63,800 nt of DNA from CABYIR01 sp038103905 (GCA_038103905.1 JAYNZW010000009.1:1-63800); one strand, 5' to 3'; positions 19,185 through 27,863 are shown, counted from the stretch's first letter. A program made the numbers and translations. Notes: a model not told the origin generated them from the sequence alone.

Positions 19185-20273
19185 CTATTCTTTCTCATCC
19201 TCCTCAGGCATATCCTCGATCTCCTGTTCCATTAAATCTTCGGATAAGTCATCTGATTTTGAACGAATGAGTGTCTCAATTTCTGAGGCAATTTCAGGAT
19301 TTTCTTGTAGGAAAATTTTAGAGTTTTCTCTTCCTTGTCCTATTTTATCGCCTTTATAAGAAAACCAAGCTCCAGACTTATTAATTATTCCAGATTTTAC
19401 TCCAATATCGATTAACTCGCCAAGCTTTGAAATTCCTTGCCCATACATAATGTCAAATTCAACTACTCTGAACGGTGGAGATACTTTATTTTTAACAACC
19501 TTAACTCTTGTTTGGTTGCCAATAATTTCTTCTTTATCCTTAATAGCTCCAATCCTTCTAATATCCAGGCGACAAGATGAATAAAACTTTAGTGCATTTC
19601 CTCCTGCAGTTGTTTCCGGGCTCCCAAACATTACTCCGATTTTCATTCTAATTTGGTTGATAAATATAACCATACAATTTGATTTTGAAACTGATCCAGT
19701 TAATTTTCTTAGAGCCTGACTCATCAGCCTAGCTTGAAGTCCCATATGAGAGTCCCCCATTTCACCTTCAATCTCAGCTCTTGGCGTTAGAGCGGCGACT
19801 GAGTCAACAACTAAAACTGAAATAGCTTTTGATCGAACAAGGGAGTCTGTTATTTCTAGAGCCTGTTCACCTGTGTCTGGTTGTGAAATTAATAATTCAT
19901 CAATATTAACACCAAGTTTTTTTGCATAAGAAGGATCTAATGCATGTTCAGCATCTATGAACGCACAACTGTCACCATTTTTTTGAGCTTCAGCAATAAC
20001 GTGAAGTGCAAGAGTTGTTTTACCTGAAGACTCTGGACCATAGATCTCAATAATTCTTCCTTTAGGTAATCCACCAATTCCGAGAGCAACATCTAAAGAT
20101 AGAGATCCAGTCGAGATGGACTCGACATCCATGACACTTCTTTGGCCTAATTTCATGATTGAGCCTTTACCGTAGGTTTGCTCAATTTGAGACATTGCTA
20201 CATCTAATGCTTTTGCTTTTTCAGAACTATCCATTTTCTTATCGTCTACTACTTTCAAATTTGCTTTTGTCAT
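19185..20273 (-). CDS. recA: Recombinase RecA
   Basis: ATP-dependent strand-exchange protein for homologous recombination and co-protease for LexA. The 362-residue product has Walker A GPESSGKTT (79-87), Walker B VLVVDSVAALTP, the L1 region GEMGDSHMGLQARLMSQALRKL, L2 with FINQIRMKIGVMFGSPETT, and an acidic C-terminal tail. The tail is rich in Glu/Asp, as in most RecA proteins, where it damps DNA binding. It stands alone between its own promoter (with a LexA-type box at 20381-20395) and a UUCG terminator at 19134-19157, so it is monocistronic. A GGAG ribosome site precedes the ATG. Confidence 0.98.
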   Translation of the reverse strand: MTKANLKVVDDKKMDSSEKAKALDVAMSQIEQTYGKGSIMKLGQRSVMDVESISTGSLSLDVALGIGGLPKGRIIEIYGPESSGKTTLALHVIAEAQKNGDSCAFIDAEHALDPSYAKKLGVNIDELLISQPDTGEQALEITDSLVRSKAISVLVVDSVAALTPRAEIEGEMGDSHMGLQARLMSQALRKLTGSVSKSNCMVIFINQIRMKIGVMFGSPETTAGGNALKFYSSCRLDIRRIGAIKDKEEIIGNQTRVKVVKNKVSPPFRVVEFDIMYGQGISKLGELIDIGVKSGIINKSGAWFSYKGDKIGQGRENSKIFLQENPEIASEIETLIRSKSDDLSEDLMEQEIEDMPEEDEKE

Positions 20274-20342
20274 TTTTTATCTCCAATACATTATTGAGTG
20301 TTAATATCTTTAATGTACTTATTTTGTTCTTTTTTGCAATAT

Positions 20343-20371
20343 AGTATAACATACTGTTTTTATTGATTAAA
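20343..20371 (-). promoter_or_regulatory. putative recA promoter
   Basis: Read on the minus strand: a -10 TATACT (20343-20348) preceded by TGT (extended -10), a 17-bp spacer, and a weak -35 TTTAAT (20366-20371). It lies about 70 nt upstream of the recA ATG and directly downstream of the LexA-type box. Assignment is by pattern only. Confidence 0.5.
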
Positions 20372-20380
20372 TAATGTTTT

Positions 20381-20395
20381 GTTCTTTTCTTGTTC
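20381..20395 (+). promoter_or_regulatory. LexA-type SOS box upstream of recA
   Basis: A perfect direct repeat GTTC-N7-GTTC, the published LexA recognition motif of alphaproteobacteria, at 20381-20384 and 20392-20395. It sits about 10 bp upstream of the proposed -35 of recA, 108 nt from the start codon. A lone extra GTTC occurs at 20326-20329. It supports SOS control of recA in this organism, though no lexA gene lies in the window. Confidence 0.75.
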
Positions 20396-20474
20396 TATAA
20401 AATTGCAAGTTTTTATCAACAAGTGATTCTCATAACCAATAATAGATTAATTATCTTAAGATTGATATTAATAG

Positions 20475-20888
20475 TTAATCGTCAGAGTGGAGTTTTTCGT
20501 CTCTTTCATGCATTTCTTGAGCTTCAATGCTAAGAGTAGTAACTGGCCTTGCGTCAAGTCTTGCAATGTTGATAGGTTCACCAGTAACCTCGCAGTAACC
20601 ATAAGTTCCATTTTCAATTCTATGAAGAGCTGCATCAATTTTAGCTATTAATTTTCGTTGTCTATCCCTTGTTCTCAATTCAAGAGTTTTCTCTGACTCC
20701 TGGGTTGCCCTATCTGAGATATCTGCTGGAGCTATTGAGTCTTGTAAATTTTCAACAGTCTCCTTGCTTTCTCTGTAAATTTCTTGCTTCCAATTCTCTA
20801 ATTTCTGTCTGAAATACTCCTTTTGTTTGGCATTCATGAATTTTTCAGATTTAAGAGGTTTATAGTTTTTTGGAAGCTTAGTAGCCAT
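20475..20888 (-). CDS. dksA: RNA polymerase-binding transcription factor DksA
   Basis: Binds the secondary channel of RNA polymerase and, with ppGpp, tunes initiation at rRNA and amino-acid promoters. Of 137 residues, the coiled coil spans about 20-95. The tip is conserved as D56-x-x-D59-x-A61 in PADISDRATQE, matching Asp71/Asp74/Ala76 of E. coli DksA. The globular zinc-finger part keeps only one cysteine (Cys99 in YGYCEVTGEPI) where the classic protein has four, so it should not bind zinc in the usual way. This loss is common in alphaproteobacterial DksA. A strong AAGGAG site lies 6 nt before the ATG. It is divergent from the MoxR gene. Confidence 0.93.
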   Translation of the reverse strand: MATKLPKNYKPLKSEKFMNAKQKEYFRQKLENWKQEIYRESKETVENLQDSIAPADISDRATQESEKTLELRTRDRQRKLIAKIDAALHRIENGTYGYCEVTGEPINIARLDARPVTTLSIEAQEMHERDEKLHSDD

Positions 20889-20966
20889 AATAACTCCTTA
20901 AGAAAGTAATAATTTTGCTGTTTTTTATTGTTTTTTTAGATGTAAGTCAATTGAACAATGTCTTTT

Positions 20967-20995
20967 TTGTAGTTGATAAATAGCTGAAATATAAT
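20967..20995 (+). promoter_or_regulatory. putative sigma-70 promoter of the MoxR/VWA genes
   Basis: A -35 TTGTAG (20967-20972), 17-bp spacer and consensus -10 TATAAT (20990-20995) lie 31 nt before the MoxR start codon, which has a GAGGAG ribosome site. Pattern-based only. Confidence 0.5.
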
Positions 20996-21025
20996 ATGTT
21001 TTCGATAATTTTTTGAGGAGTCACA

Positions 21026-21880
21026 ATGAAATTTGAAGGAACTAAAAATTATATAGCTACTGAGGATTTAAAAGTTGCCGTAAATGCTGCGATTACTTTA
21101 GAGAGACCTATAATTGTTAAAGGGGAGCCTGGAACAGGTAAAACAATGCTTGCTCACGAGGTAGCAGAGGCTATTGAAGCTGAGATTATCACTTGGCATA
21201 TTAAGTCTACTACTAAAGCACAGCAAGGATTATACGAATACGACGCGGTAACTAGACTTAGAGACTCTCAATTAGGTGATGAAAAAGTAAAAGATATTAA
21301 AAATTATATTAGTAAAGGTAAGCTTTGGCATGCATTTGAAAGTGATCAGCGCCCAGTTTTATTAATTGATGAAATTGATAAAGCAGATATTGAATTTCCA
21401 AACGATCTTCTCCTTGAGCTCGATAAAATGGAATTTTTTGTTTATGAGACTGGTGAAACAATTAAAGCAAAAAATAGACCGATTGTTATCATTACTTCAA
21501 ATAATGAAAAAGAGCTTCCCGATGCATTCTTGAGAAGATGTTTTTTCCATTATATTAAGTTTCCTGATGCAGGCACGATGGAAGAGATTGTCAATGTCCA
21601 TTTTCCAGAAATAAAACAAGATCTGATAAGAGAGGCTTTTCAAATTTTTTACGATATGAGAGAGGTTCCTGGTATTAAAAAGAAACCTTCAACTTCTGAA
21701 TTAATTGATTGGCTTAAACTTTTGATGACTGATGATGTTGATGCAAAAACATTAAAAGAAAAAGACCCAAAAAAGCTTATACCACCTCTTCATGGTGCTC
21801 TACTTAAAAATGAGCAAGATGTACATTTACTAGAAAGATTGGCATTTATTGCCAGAAGAGAAAATGAGAGCATTGATTAA
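21026..21880 (+). CDS. MoxR/CoxD-type AAA+ ATPase
   Basis: A 284-residue AAA+ ATPase of the MoxR family. Walker A is GEPGTGKT (33-40), Walker B VLLIDEID (111-118), sensor 1 lies in IVIITSNNEKELPDAFLRRC, and the arginine-finger FLRRCFFHY follows. Members act as chaperones that insert cofactors or remodel partners together with a von Willebrand A protein. Such a protein is encoded 5 nt downstream. The pair resembles CoxD/CoxE-like genes, but no CO dehydrogenase is nearby, so the client is unknown. It follows a good promoter and is divergent from dksA. Confidence 0.9.
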   Translation: MKFEGTKNYIATEDLKVAVNAAITLERPIIVKGEPGTGKTMLAHEVAEAIEAEIITWHIKSTTKAQQGLYEYDAVTRLRDSQLGDEKVKDIKNYISKGKLWHAFESDQRPVLLIDEIDKADIEFPNDLLLELDKMEFFVYETGETIKAKNRPIVIITSNNEKELPDAFLRRCFFHYIKFPDAGTMEEIVNVHFPEIKQDLIREAFQIFYDMREVPGIKKKPSTSELIDWLKLLMTDDVDAKTLKEKDPKKLIPPLHGALLKNEQDVHLLERLAFIARRENESID

Positions 21881-21885
21881 TATCT

Positions 21886-23064
21886 ATGTTTCTTAACTTT
21901 TTTTTTGATTTAAAGCAGGCTCAGTTACCAGTTTCCCTTAAAGAATACTTAATGCTTATGGAAGCTATGGATAAGCGAGTTATTGCATCATTTGATGTTA
22001 ATGACTTTTATTATCTTAGTAGATCTGCGCTAATAAAGGATGAAAGGCACCTTGATAAATTTGATAAGGTATTTGGACATTCTTTTAAAGGCCTTGAAAA
22101 TAAATCAGAAACAACTGAAGCTGAGATCCCTGAAGAATGGCTCAGACTCATGGGTCAAAAATACCTTTCAGATGAAGAAAAAAAGCTTGTTGAATCACTT
22201 GGTGGATGGGACAAGTTAATGGAAACTCTTAAGCAAAGGCTAGAAGAACAAAAAAAGAGACATCAAGGAGGTAGTAAATGGATTGGTACTGGAGGAACGT
22301 CTCCTTTTGGCGCTTATGGATACAATCCTGAAGGTATCAGAATTGGTCAAAATGAAAGTCGAAATAAAAAAGCTGTTAAAGTATGGGATAAAAGAGAATT
22401 TAAGAATCTTGATGGAGATGTTGAGCTAGGTACAAGAAATATTAAAGTTGCTCTTCGTCGATTAAGAAAGTTTGCAAGAGAAGGTGCTGATACAGAATTA
22501 GATCTTGATGGCACCATAAAATCGACAGCTCATAAAGGCTATATCGACGTAAAAATGATGCCTGAGCGTCGAAACAAGATTAAGGTTTTAATTTTTTTCG
22601 ATGTAGGAGGATCAATGGATGCTCATGTTAAAATTTGTGAAGAACTATTCTCTGCCGCTAAAACAGAATTCAAACATATGGAATATTTCTATTATCACAA
22701 TTGTCTTTATGACTATGTATGGAAAGACAATAAAAGAAGATATAACGAACATGTATCAACTTGGGATGTTCTTCACACTTACCCTTCAGACTATAAGGTT
22801 ATTTTTGTTGGGGATGCTGAAATGAGTCCTTATGAAATCACTTACCCAGGTGGTAGCACAGAGTACTGGAATGAAGAGTCTGGTGAAACGTGGCTAAGTC
22901 GCACTCTAAATGTTTATGAAAATGCTGTATGGTTAAATCCTGTGCCTCAACAGTATTGGAGCAGAATTGCATCGACGAATATCTTACAGCAAATTTTCTC
23001 AAATCGTATGTTTCCATTAACCATAGATGGAATTGATCAAGCGATGAGAGAGCTTAATAAATAA
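21886..23064 (+). CDS. VWA domain (CoxE-like) protein
   Basis: A 392-residue protein paired with the MoxR ATPase. The N-terminal half is helical and charged, with a Gly-rich linker around 128-150. The C-terminal half is a von Willebrand A domain. Its MIDAS-like site reads FFDVGGSMDAH (Asp239) instead of DxSxS, so one Ser is Gly, a feature I associate with this CoxE-like branch. No signal peptide or membrane helix is seen, so it should be cytoplasmic. Known MoxR/VWA pairs aid maturation of metalloenzymes. The start is 5 nt after the ATPase stop, and an EamA transporter gene follows 8 nt later. Confidence 0.85.
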   Translation: MFLNFFFDLKQAQLPVSLKEYLMLMEAMDKRVIASFDVNDFYYLSRSALIKDERHLDKFDKVFGHSFKGLENKSETTEAEIPEEWLRLMGQKYLSDEEKKLVESLGGWDKLMETLKQRLEEQKKRHQGGSKWIGTGGTSPFGAYGYNPEGIRIGQNESRNKKAVKVWDKREFKNLDGDVELGTRNIKVALRRLRKFAREGADTELDLDGTIKSTAHKGYIDVKMMPERRNKIKVLIFFDVGGSMDAHVKICEELFSAAKTEFKHMEYFYYHNCLYDYVWKDNKRRYNEHVSTWDVLHTYPSDYKVIFVGDAEMSPYEITYPGGSTEYWNEESGETWLSRTLNVYENAVWLNPVPQQYWSRIASTNILQQIFSNRMFPLTIDGIDQAMRELNK

Positions 23065-23072
23065 AAAAATTA

Positions 23073-23948
23073 ATGATAAACAAGCAGAACTTTTATATTG
23101 GAGCTGCTTTCTTGTGTCTTGGACTAACTATAGTTCCAATTAATGATGCTTTAGCAAAAGTACTAAGCGCAGATCTTAATATCATGGAAGTAATATGGTC
23201 AAGATTTTTTGGTCATTTTGTTTTTCTTGTTCCGATTGCTTTTTATATTCATGGAAAAGAAAAATTTATTAATAAAGCAACTGGCCAGCAAACTATTAGA
23301 GGTTTATTAATTTTTATTGGAACTGCATTATTTTATATAGCAATTGCGAAAATACCCCTTGCTGATGCTCTTAGCCTTTTATTGATTGCTCCTATAATAG
23401 TTGTATTGTTTTCTTCTAAAATATTAAAAGAAAAAATATCTACAATAAAAATCCTATGTGTTGGTCTTGGATTTATTGGAACACTATTGGTTATTCAACC
23501 AGGCTTTGGCGAGTTTCATTCTAGCTCATTGTTTGCTCTGGCATCAGGTTTTTGCTATGCATTTTATATACTTTATACGAGAAAGCTTAATTTCTCTTCT
23601 GATCCAATAATTAGTCTTAGCTTTACCGCTATACCTGGAGCAGTGATAATGACTCTTTTGTTACCATTTTTTTGGGAAAGTAATCCTAATATAAGGCAAG
23701 TTCTTTTAATGGGATCAATAGGACCTGTTGTTATTATAGCTCATTTTTTAATTATAAAAGCATATCAGTACGCTGAAGCAAGCCTATTAGCGCCATTTCA
23801 CTATTTTGAAATTGTAAGTAATGTGATAATAAGCGTCCTATACTTTAGAGATATACCAAGTATTTTAGTCTCTATTGGAATTATGTGTATTATAACAAGT
23901 GGTATTGCTGTGAACTTAAATTTTGAAAATAAAAATGTTAAAAAATAA
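23073..23948 (+). CDS. EamA/DMT-family transporter
   Basis: A 291-residue integral membrane protein with about ten hydrophobic segments in two EamA repeats. The first ends near residue 130 (ILKEKISTIKILCVGLGFIG), the second near 280. Drug/metabolite transporters of this type export or import small metabolites; the substrate cannot be predicted. It has the typical start FLCLGLTIVPINDALAK. The gene follows the VWA gene by 8 nt and its 3' end overlaps the dihydrouridine synthase start by 14 nt, so the four plus-strand genes 21026-24900 are probably one unit. Two further DMT genes occur in the window (47619 and 52938). Confidence 0.85.
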   Translation: MINKQNFYIGAAFLCLGLTIVPINDALAKVLSADLNIMEVIWSRFFGHFVFLVPIAFYIHGKEKFINKATGQQTIRGLLIFIGTALFYIAIAKIPLADALSLLLIAPIIVVLFSSKILKEKISTIKILCVGLGFIGTLLVIQPGFGEFHSSSLFALASGFCYAFYILYTRKLNFSSDPIISLSFTAIPGAVIMTLLLPFFWESNPNIRQVLLMGSIGPVVIIAHFLIIKAYQYAEASLLAPFHYFEIVSNVIISVLYFRDIPSILVSIGIMCIITSGIAVNLNFENKNVKK

Positions 23949-24900
23949 TTATACATTTTCTGTTGCCCCAATGATGGGCGTAACAACTCCAAGTGCACGT
24001 TTCATGTACAGGCTAATATCAAAAAAAGCTATTCTTTTTACTGAAATGATTGCTAGTCAAGCTATTTACCGTGGAGATTATAATAAATTCTTAAAAAAAA
24101 ACCCACTAGAAGAACCGGTCATTCTCCAAGTTGGTGGATCTGATAATGAGCTATTAAAATTTAGCACTAATCTTGCTAATAAATATAATTATCAAGGCAT
24201 CAATTTAAATGTTGGATGTCCATCTAAAAAAGTTTCGCAAGGTCGTATGGGTGCCTGTTTGATGAAAGAGGCTGACTTAGTAAGAAACTGCTTAAAAACA
24301 ATGATAAGTGAGTCATCGTCTGAAGTTTCAGTAAAATGCAGGATTGGCGTAGATGAATTTGACTCTTATAATTTTTTTAAAGAATTTATTTCAAACGTTT
24401 CTGATAGTGGCTGTACAACATTTTTTGTTCATGCTCGTAAAGCCTTCCTCAAAGGCTTAGATCCCAAAAAAAATAGAACTCTACCCCCTTTAAAATATGA
24501 TTATGTTTATAAGCTTAAAAAAGAGATGCCTCATTTAAATATTATAATCAATGGTGGCATTCAATCATTAGATGATTGTCATAATCAATTGAAATTTGTT
24601 GATGGTGTCATGATTGGAAGATCTATACAGGCAAATCCTTTTTTCTTAGAGGATGTTGATTTTCAATTTTATAAAGAAGCTAATCAGCCTCTTAAAAAGA
24701 ACCAGGTCATTGCAAAATATTTTGATTATGTAAAAAAAAATATCGATATTGTTTCAACTTATGAATTACTAAGCCCGCTTCTTGCCTTGTGTTTTGGAAT
24801 ACCTGGTTCGAAAAGATTTAAACAAGAAGTAAATGATCTCATAAGGAAGAAAGATTTAAAGAAACTTGAGGATACATATTTAAATTTAATTGCTGCTTAA
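23935..24900 (+). CDS. dusA: tRNA-dihydrouridine synthase (DusA type)
   Basis: FMN/NADPH enzyme that reduces specific uridines in the tRNA D-loop. The ATG at 23935 is preferred to an upstream in-frame TTG at 23923, giving 321 residues. Motifs are SVAPMMGVTTPSARFMYRL at the N-terminus, the catalytic-cysteine loop NVGCPSKKVSQGRMGACLM, VKCRIGVDEFD, FFVHARKAFLKGLDPKKNR and the FMN phosphate site IINGGIQS...DGVMIGRS. The HARKA...GL(D/S)PK(E/K)NR stretch is the DusA signature rather than DusB or DusC. It overlaps the preceding transporter gene and is convergent with the pirin gene, 5 nt away. Confidence 0.9.
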   Translation: MLKNNYTFSVAPMMGVTTPSARFMYRLISKKAILFTEMIASQAIYRGDYNKFLKKNPLEEPVILQVGGSDNELLKFSTNLANKYNYQGINLNVGCPSKKVSQGRMGACLMKEADLVRNCLKTMISESSSEVSVKCRIGVDEFDSYNFFKEFISNVSDSGCTTFFVHARKAFLKGLDPKKNRTLPPLKYDYVYKLKKEMPHLNIIINGGIQSLDDCHNQLKFVDGVMIGRSIQANPFFLEDVDFQFYKEANQPLKKNQVIAKYFDYVKKNIDIVSTYELLSPLLALCFGIPGSKRFKQEVNDLIRKKDLKKLEDTYLNLIAA

Positions 24901-24905
24901 ATATC

Positions 24906-25748
24906 CTAATAATTTGCAAAAGTTCCACTATTAAAATCTTCAATTGCCTGTAAAACTTCTTGTTTTGTATTCATTACAAAAGGGCCTCCTCTTGCAATTG
25001 GTTCTTTTATAGGTTTACCTGAAATTAATAAGAACCTAGATTTTGCTTCAGACTCGACTTTAAGACTTTTTCCACGTTCAAGGATAATTAAAGTAGAATT
25101 TTCTAAAATATCATTTGCCTCAGCACCTATTTTTATTTTGCCTTCAACTAAATAAATAAAGGAGTTATTTTCTTCAGGAAGCTCAAAATCAAAAGTGCTT
25201 CCTTCAGTCAGTTCAATATCAAAGTAGCATGGGTTTACATTATGGTTTGTAACAGAGCCTTCTAAATCAAGGTATTTACCAGCAATAATTTTAATAGTCT
25301 TATTTTCATCTGAATAAATTGGAATTTCTTTTGAGTCGATGTAAAGATATTCAGGCTTACTCATCTTCAAATCTGATGGCATGTTGATCCATAGTTGAAA
25401 TCCATGTAATTTTCCATCCTCCATTGCTGGCATCTCTGAATGTATAATTCCTCTACCTGTTTTCATCCATTGAACATCACCTGGTGACATCCTTCCTTGT
25501 CCACCTGCACTATCTTTATGTTCAAATTCTCCTGCGAGCATGTATGTGACTGTTTCTATACCTCTGTGAGGATGAGGTGGAAACCCCTTAATATAATCAT
25601 CAGGATTTTCTGAACCAAATTCATCAAGCATTAAGAAAGGATCAAAATAATCCATTTGAGGAATCCCAATACTTCTTTTAAGCTTTACTCCAGCTCCATC
25701 TGAAGTTTCAATTGGATTTATAATTTGCTTTATTTTTATAGAGTCCAT
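24906..25748 (-). CDS. Pirin-family bicupin protein
   Basis: A 280-residue two-cupin protein. The N-terminal cupin holds the metal site: His59 and His61 in PPHPHRGIETVTY, and His103 and Glu105 in GIIHSEMP. These match the iron ligands of human pirin and E. coli YhhW. YhhW-type proteins have quercetin 2,3-dioxygenase activity in vitro, but the bacterial role is usually unknown. The C-terminal cupin ends in RGGPFVMNTKQE, also typical. It is the last of four minus-strand redox-related genes (quinone reductase, peroxidase, nitroreductase, pirin) spaced by 8-11 nt, which hints at a stress-response function. Confidence 0.92.
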   Translation of the reverse strand: MDSIKIKQIINPIETSDGAGVKLKRSIGIPQMDYFDPFLMLDEFGSENPDDYIKGFPPHPHRGIETVTYMLAGEFEHKDSAGGQGRMSPGDVQWMKTGRGIIHSEMPAMEDGKLHGFQLWINMPSDLKMSKPEYLYIDSKEIPIYSDENKTIKIIAGKYLDLEGSVTNHNVNPCYFDIELTEGSTFDFELPEENNSFIYLVEGKIKIGAEANDILENSTLIILERGKSLKVESEAKSRFLLISGKPIKEPIARGGPFVMNTKQEVLQAIEDFNSGTFANY

Positions 25749-25758
25749 TTGATTATCA

Positions 25759-26334
25759 TTAAATAATTTTTGCTATTTCATCAAATTCATATCTTGAACC
25801 TCGAGGATGTCCTTTAGGTTCAATTCCATAACCAAGCGTACACAAAAAATTACTTCGTAATGAGGTATCTTTAAAAAATTCCTCATCAACACCGCCATTA
25901 TTAAACCCACTCATCGGACCTGCATCCAACCCTAGTGCGTTCACCGCCTTTAAAAAATATCCAGCTTGAAGGCTACTGTTCCTAAATGCTGTTGTATGTG
26001 CAAGCTCTTCATTATTTTCAAAAAAAACTTTAGCATCTTGAGCTTTGAAATTACGAGGAAGATCATTAAAAAATTTTATATCCATAGCAATAATCACACA
26101 AACTGGTGCTTTTTTCACTTTTGCTTTGTTTGAATCAATCAAATAAGGATCAATTCTATCCTTTGCCTCTTTTGATTTTAAAAACACAAGCCTTAATGGA
26201 CTGCAATTAAATGAGGTTGGACTCCACTTGGTAAGCTCGTAAAGCTCTTTTAATATATTATCATCAATCTCTTTATCCGAGTAATTGTAAGTAGTTACTG
26301 TATCAATAAAAATTCTTTTTAGATCTTCATTCAT
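25759..26334 (-). CDS. Nitroreductase-family protein (RutE/malonic semialdehyde reductase-like)
   Basis: A 191-residue FMN-dependent nitroreductase-fold protein. The stretches ELTKWSPTSFNCSPLRLVFLK, FRNSSLQAGYFLKAVNALGLD and GPMSGFNNGG are the signature of the RutE/HadB branch, which in E. coli reduces malonic semialdehyde in pyrimidine degradation. No other rut gene is visible here, so a general aldehyde or quinone reductase role is equally possible. The gene directly abuts the peroxidase gene stop, and the pirin gene begins 10 nt downstream, in the same direction. Confidence 0.87.
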   Translation of the reverse strand: MNEDLKRIFIDTVTTYNYSDKEIDDNILKELYELTKWSPTSFNCSPLRLVFLKSKEAKDRIDPYLIDSNKAKVKKAPVCVIIAMDIKFFNDLPRNFKAQDAKVFFENNEELAHTTAFRNSSLQAGYFLKAVNALGLDAGPMSGFNNGGVDEEFFKDTSLRSNFLCTLGYGIEPKGHPRGSRYEFDEIAKII

Positions 26335-26802
26335 CTATAGTACTTCTTTAATACTTTCTTCAATCATTTCAGGGGTTTTTTGAGTTCCAAAACCTTTTAC
26401 AAACTCGCCATCTTTATTGATTAGAAACTTTGAAAAATTCCACTGAATCTCTCTTCCAGATTGCTCTTCTAGAAATTTAAATAGTGGTGAAGCATTGTCG
26501 CCTTTCACTTCTACTTTATCAAATAATGGGAAAGTAACATTATATTTAGTATCGCAGAATGTTTTAATTTCTTCATTGGTACCTGACTCTTGTCCACCAA
26601 ATTGATTACAGGGAAATGCTAGAATCTCTAAGCCTTGATCTTTATATTTCTCATACAAAGCCTGTAATCCTGTGTATTGTGGTGTAAAACCACACGCGCT
26701 TGCAACATTCACGATTAAAAGTGTCTTACCTTTGAAGTCTGATAAACTTACTTTTGTTAAATCAATATTATTTACTTCAAAATGATGAATGTTGTTGTCC
26801 AT
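26335..26802 (-). CDS. Glutathione peroxidase-family thiol peroxidase
   Basis: Reduces hydroperoxides, in bacteria usually with thioredoxin. From the ATG at 26802 the protein has 155 residues, the family norm. This start is preferred to the longer in-frame start at 26871 because a perfect AGGAG lies 9 nt upstream and homology begins there. Peroxidatic Cys37 is in NVASACGFTPQY, Cys65 in LAFPCNQFGGQE (with the Gln of the active site), a third Cys83 lies in the usual resolving region, and WNFSKF gives the Trp/Asn. It is Cys-type, not seleno-type. Within a redox cluster downstream of the quinone oxidoreductase. Confidence 0.93.
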   Translation of the reverse strand: MDNNIHHFEVNNIDLTKVSLSDFKGKTLLIVNVASACGFTPQYTGLQALYEKYKDQGLEILAFPCNQFGGQESGTNEEIKTFCDTKYNVTFPLFDKVEVKGDNASPLFKFLEEQSGREIQWNFSKFLINKDGEFVKGFGTQKTPEMIEESIKEVL

Positions 26803-26811
26803 TTGTTTAGG

Positions 26812-26816
26812 CTCCT
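26812..26816 (-). promoter_or_regulatory. Shine-Dalgarno that fixes the peroxidase start
   Basis: AGGAG on the minus strand, 9 nt before the ATG at 26802. It lies inside the longer in-frame extension, so it argues for the shorter protein. Confidence 0.75.
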
Positions 26817-26879
26817 TTTGTTTATAAAGTTTAAGTATAAATTTATTATAACTTGATACTGGTAAGATCAACTAAAAAA

Positions 26880-27827
26880 TTAGATCTTCAAAATAAGTTT
26901 TCCTTTTACATGGCCTGTAGCCAAATGCTCATATGCTTCTCGGAATTGATCAAATTCATAAACTTTTTCTATCACTGGCTTTATTTTTTTTTCTTCAACC
27001 CATAACCTGATCATATTTAAATCAGCTGTTCTTGATCGACATATTACTGTTTTCGATTTCTTTTTGGATAAAAGGCTTTTTACCGCATCGATTGATGAAT
27101 ATATTGTAGGTTGCGTCGTAACATAAATGCCGTTTGATGTAAGACATTTCTCAACTTCATTTATAGCTTTATTCCCTTGAACATCAAAAATGACATCATA
27201 TTGATCCTCTAAATCAACAAAATCATCTTTTGTATAATCGATAATTCTATCTGGCTTAAAGTCATTTTTTATTCTTTCTGAATTATTAGCGCTTGTAACA
27301 ACAGTTATATGGCCACCAAATATTTTTGCAATTTGAGTTGCCATGGTCCCTGTTCCGCCTGAGGCGCCATTAATAAGTACTTTATGTCCATTTCGAATGG
27401 GTGCCAAATCTCTTAGTGAAATTAATGATGTAAGAGCACCACATGGTAATGCAGATGACTCAGATAATGAAATATTATTTGGTGCAAGTGCAATTGCTTT
27501 TTCAGATATACAAAGCATTTCTGCAGCAGATCCATTATTTAAAAGTGGCTGGGCCCATCCATAAACAGAGTCACCAACTTTGAAACCGCTTACTCTACTT
27601 CCTGTTTCAGTAATAACTCCTGCAAAGTCAGTTCCCGTGGTTCTTGGAAATTTTAACAAATCGCTTATTGGTCTAAATCCACCTCTTCTAGCTTTAGCGT
27701 CAACTGGATTCAATGAAATAGAATCTACTTTAATTAGAACTTCGTTTAACTTGGGACTTGGTATTGGAATATCTTGAATACTCAAGACTTCAGGGCCTCC
27801 ATAACTGCTATAAACAACTGCTTTCAT
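26880..27827 (-). CDS. Zinc-independent MDR-family NAD(P)H:quinone oxidoreductase-like protein
   Basis: A 315-residue medium-chain dehydrogenase/reductase of the quinone oxidoreductase branch. The N-terminal GroES-like domain has SLNPVDAKARRGGFRP and PRTTGTDFAGVI. The Rossmann domain has VLINGASGGTGTMATQIAK, the QOR form of the NADPH site. The zinc-binding cysteines of alcohol dehydrogenases are absent. Members reduce quinones or enones by one or two electrons. It is the first gene of the minus-strand redox cluster. Its start faces a small zinc-ribbon gene across a 36-bp divergent gap. Confidence 0.88.
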   Translation of the reverse strand: MKAVVYSSYGGPEVLSIQDIPIPSPKLNEVLIKVDSISLNPVDAKARRGGFRPISDLLKFPRTTGTDFAGVITETGSRVSGFKVGDSVYGWAQPLLNNGSAAEMLCISEKAIALAPNNISLSESSALPCGALTSLISLRDLAPIRNGHKVLINGASGGTGTMATQIAKIFGGHITVVTSANNSERIKNDFKPDRIIDYTKDDFVDLEDQYDVIFDVQGNKAINEVEKCLTSNGIYVTTQPTIYSSIDAVKSLLSKKKSKTVICRSRTADLNMIRLWVEEKKIKPVIEKVYEFDQFREAYEHLATGHVKGKLILKI

Positions 27828-27863
27828 TAATAAAAAAACTAATTAATAATTAAGGTTAAATAT

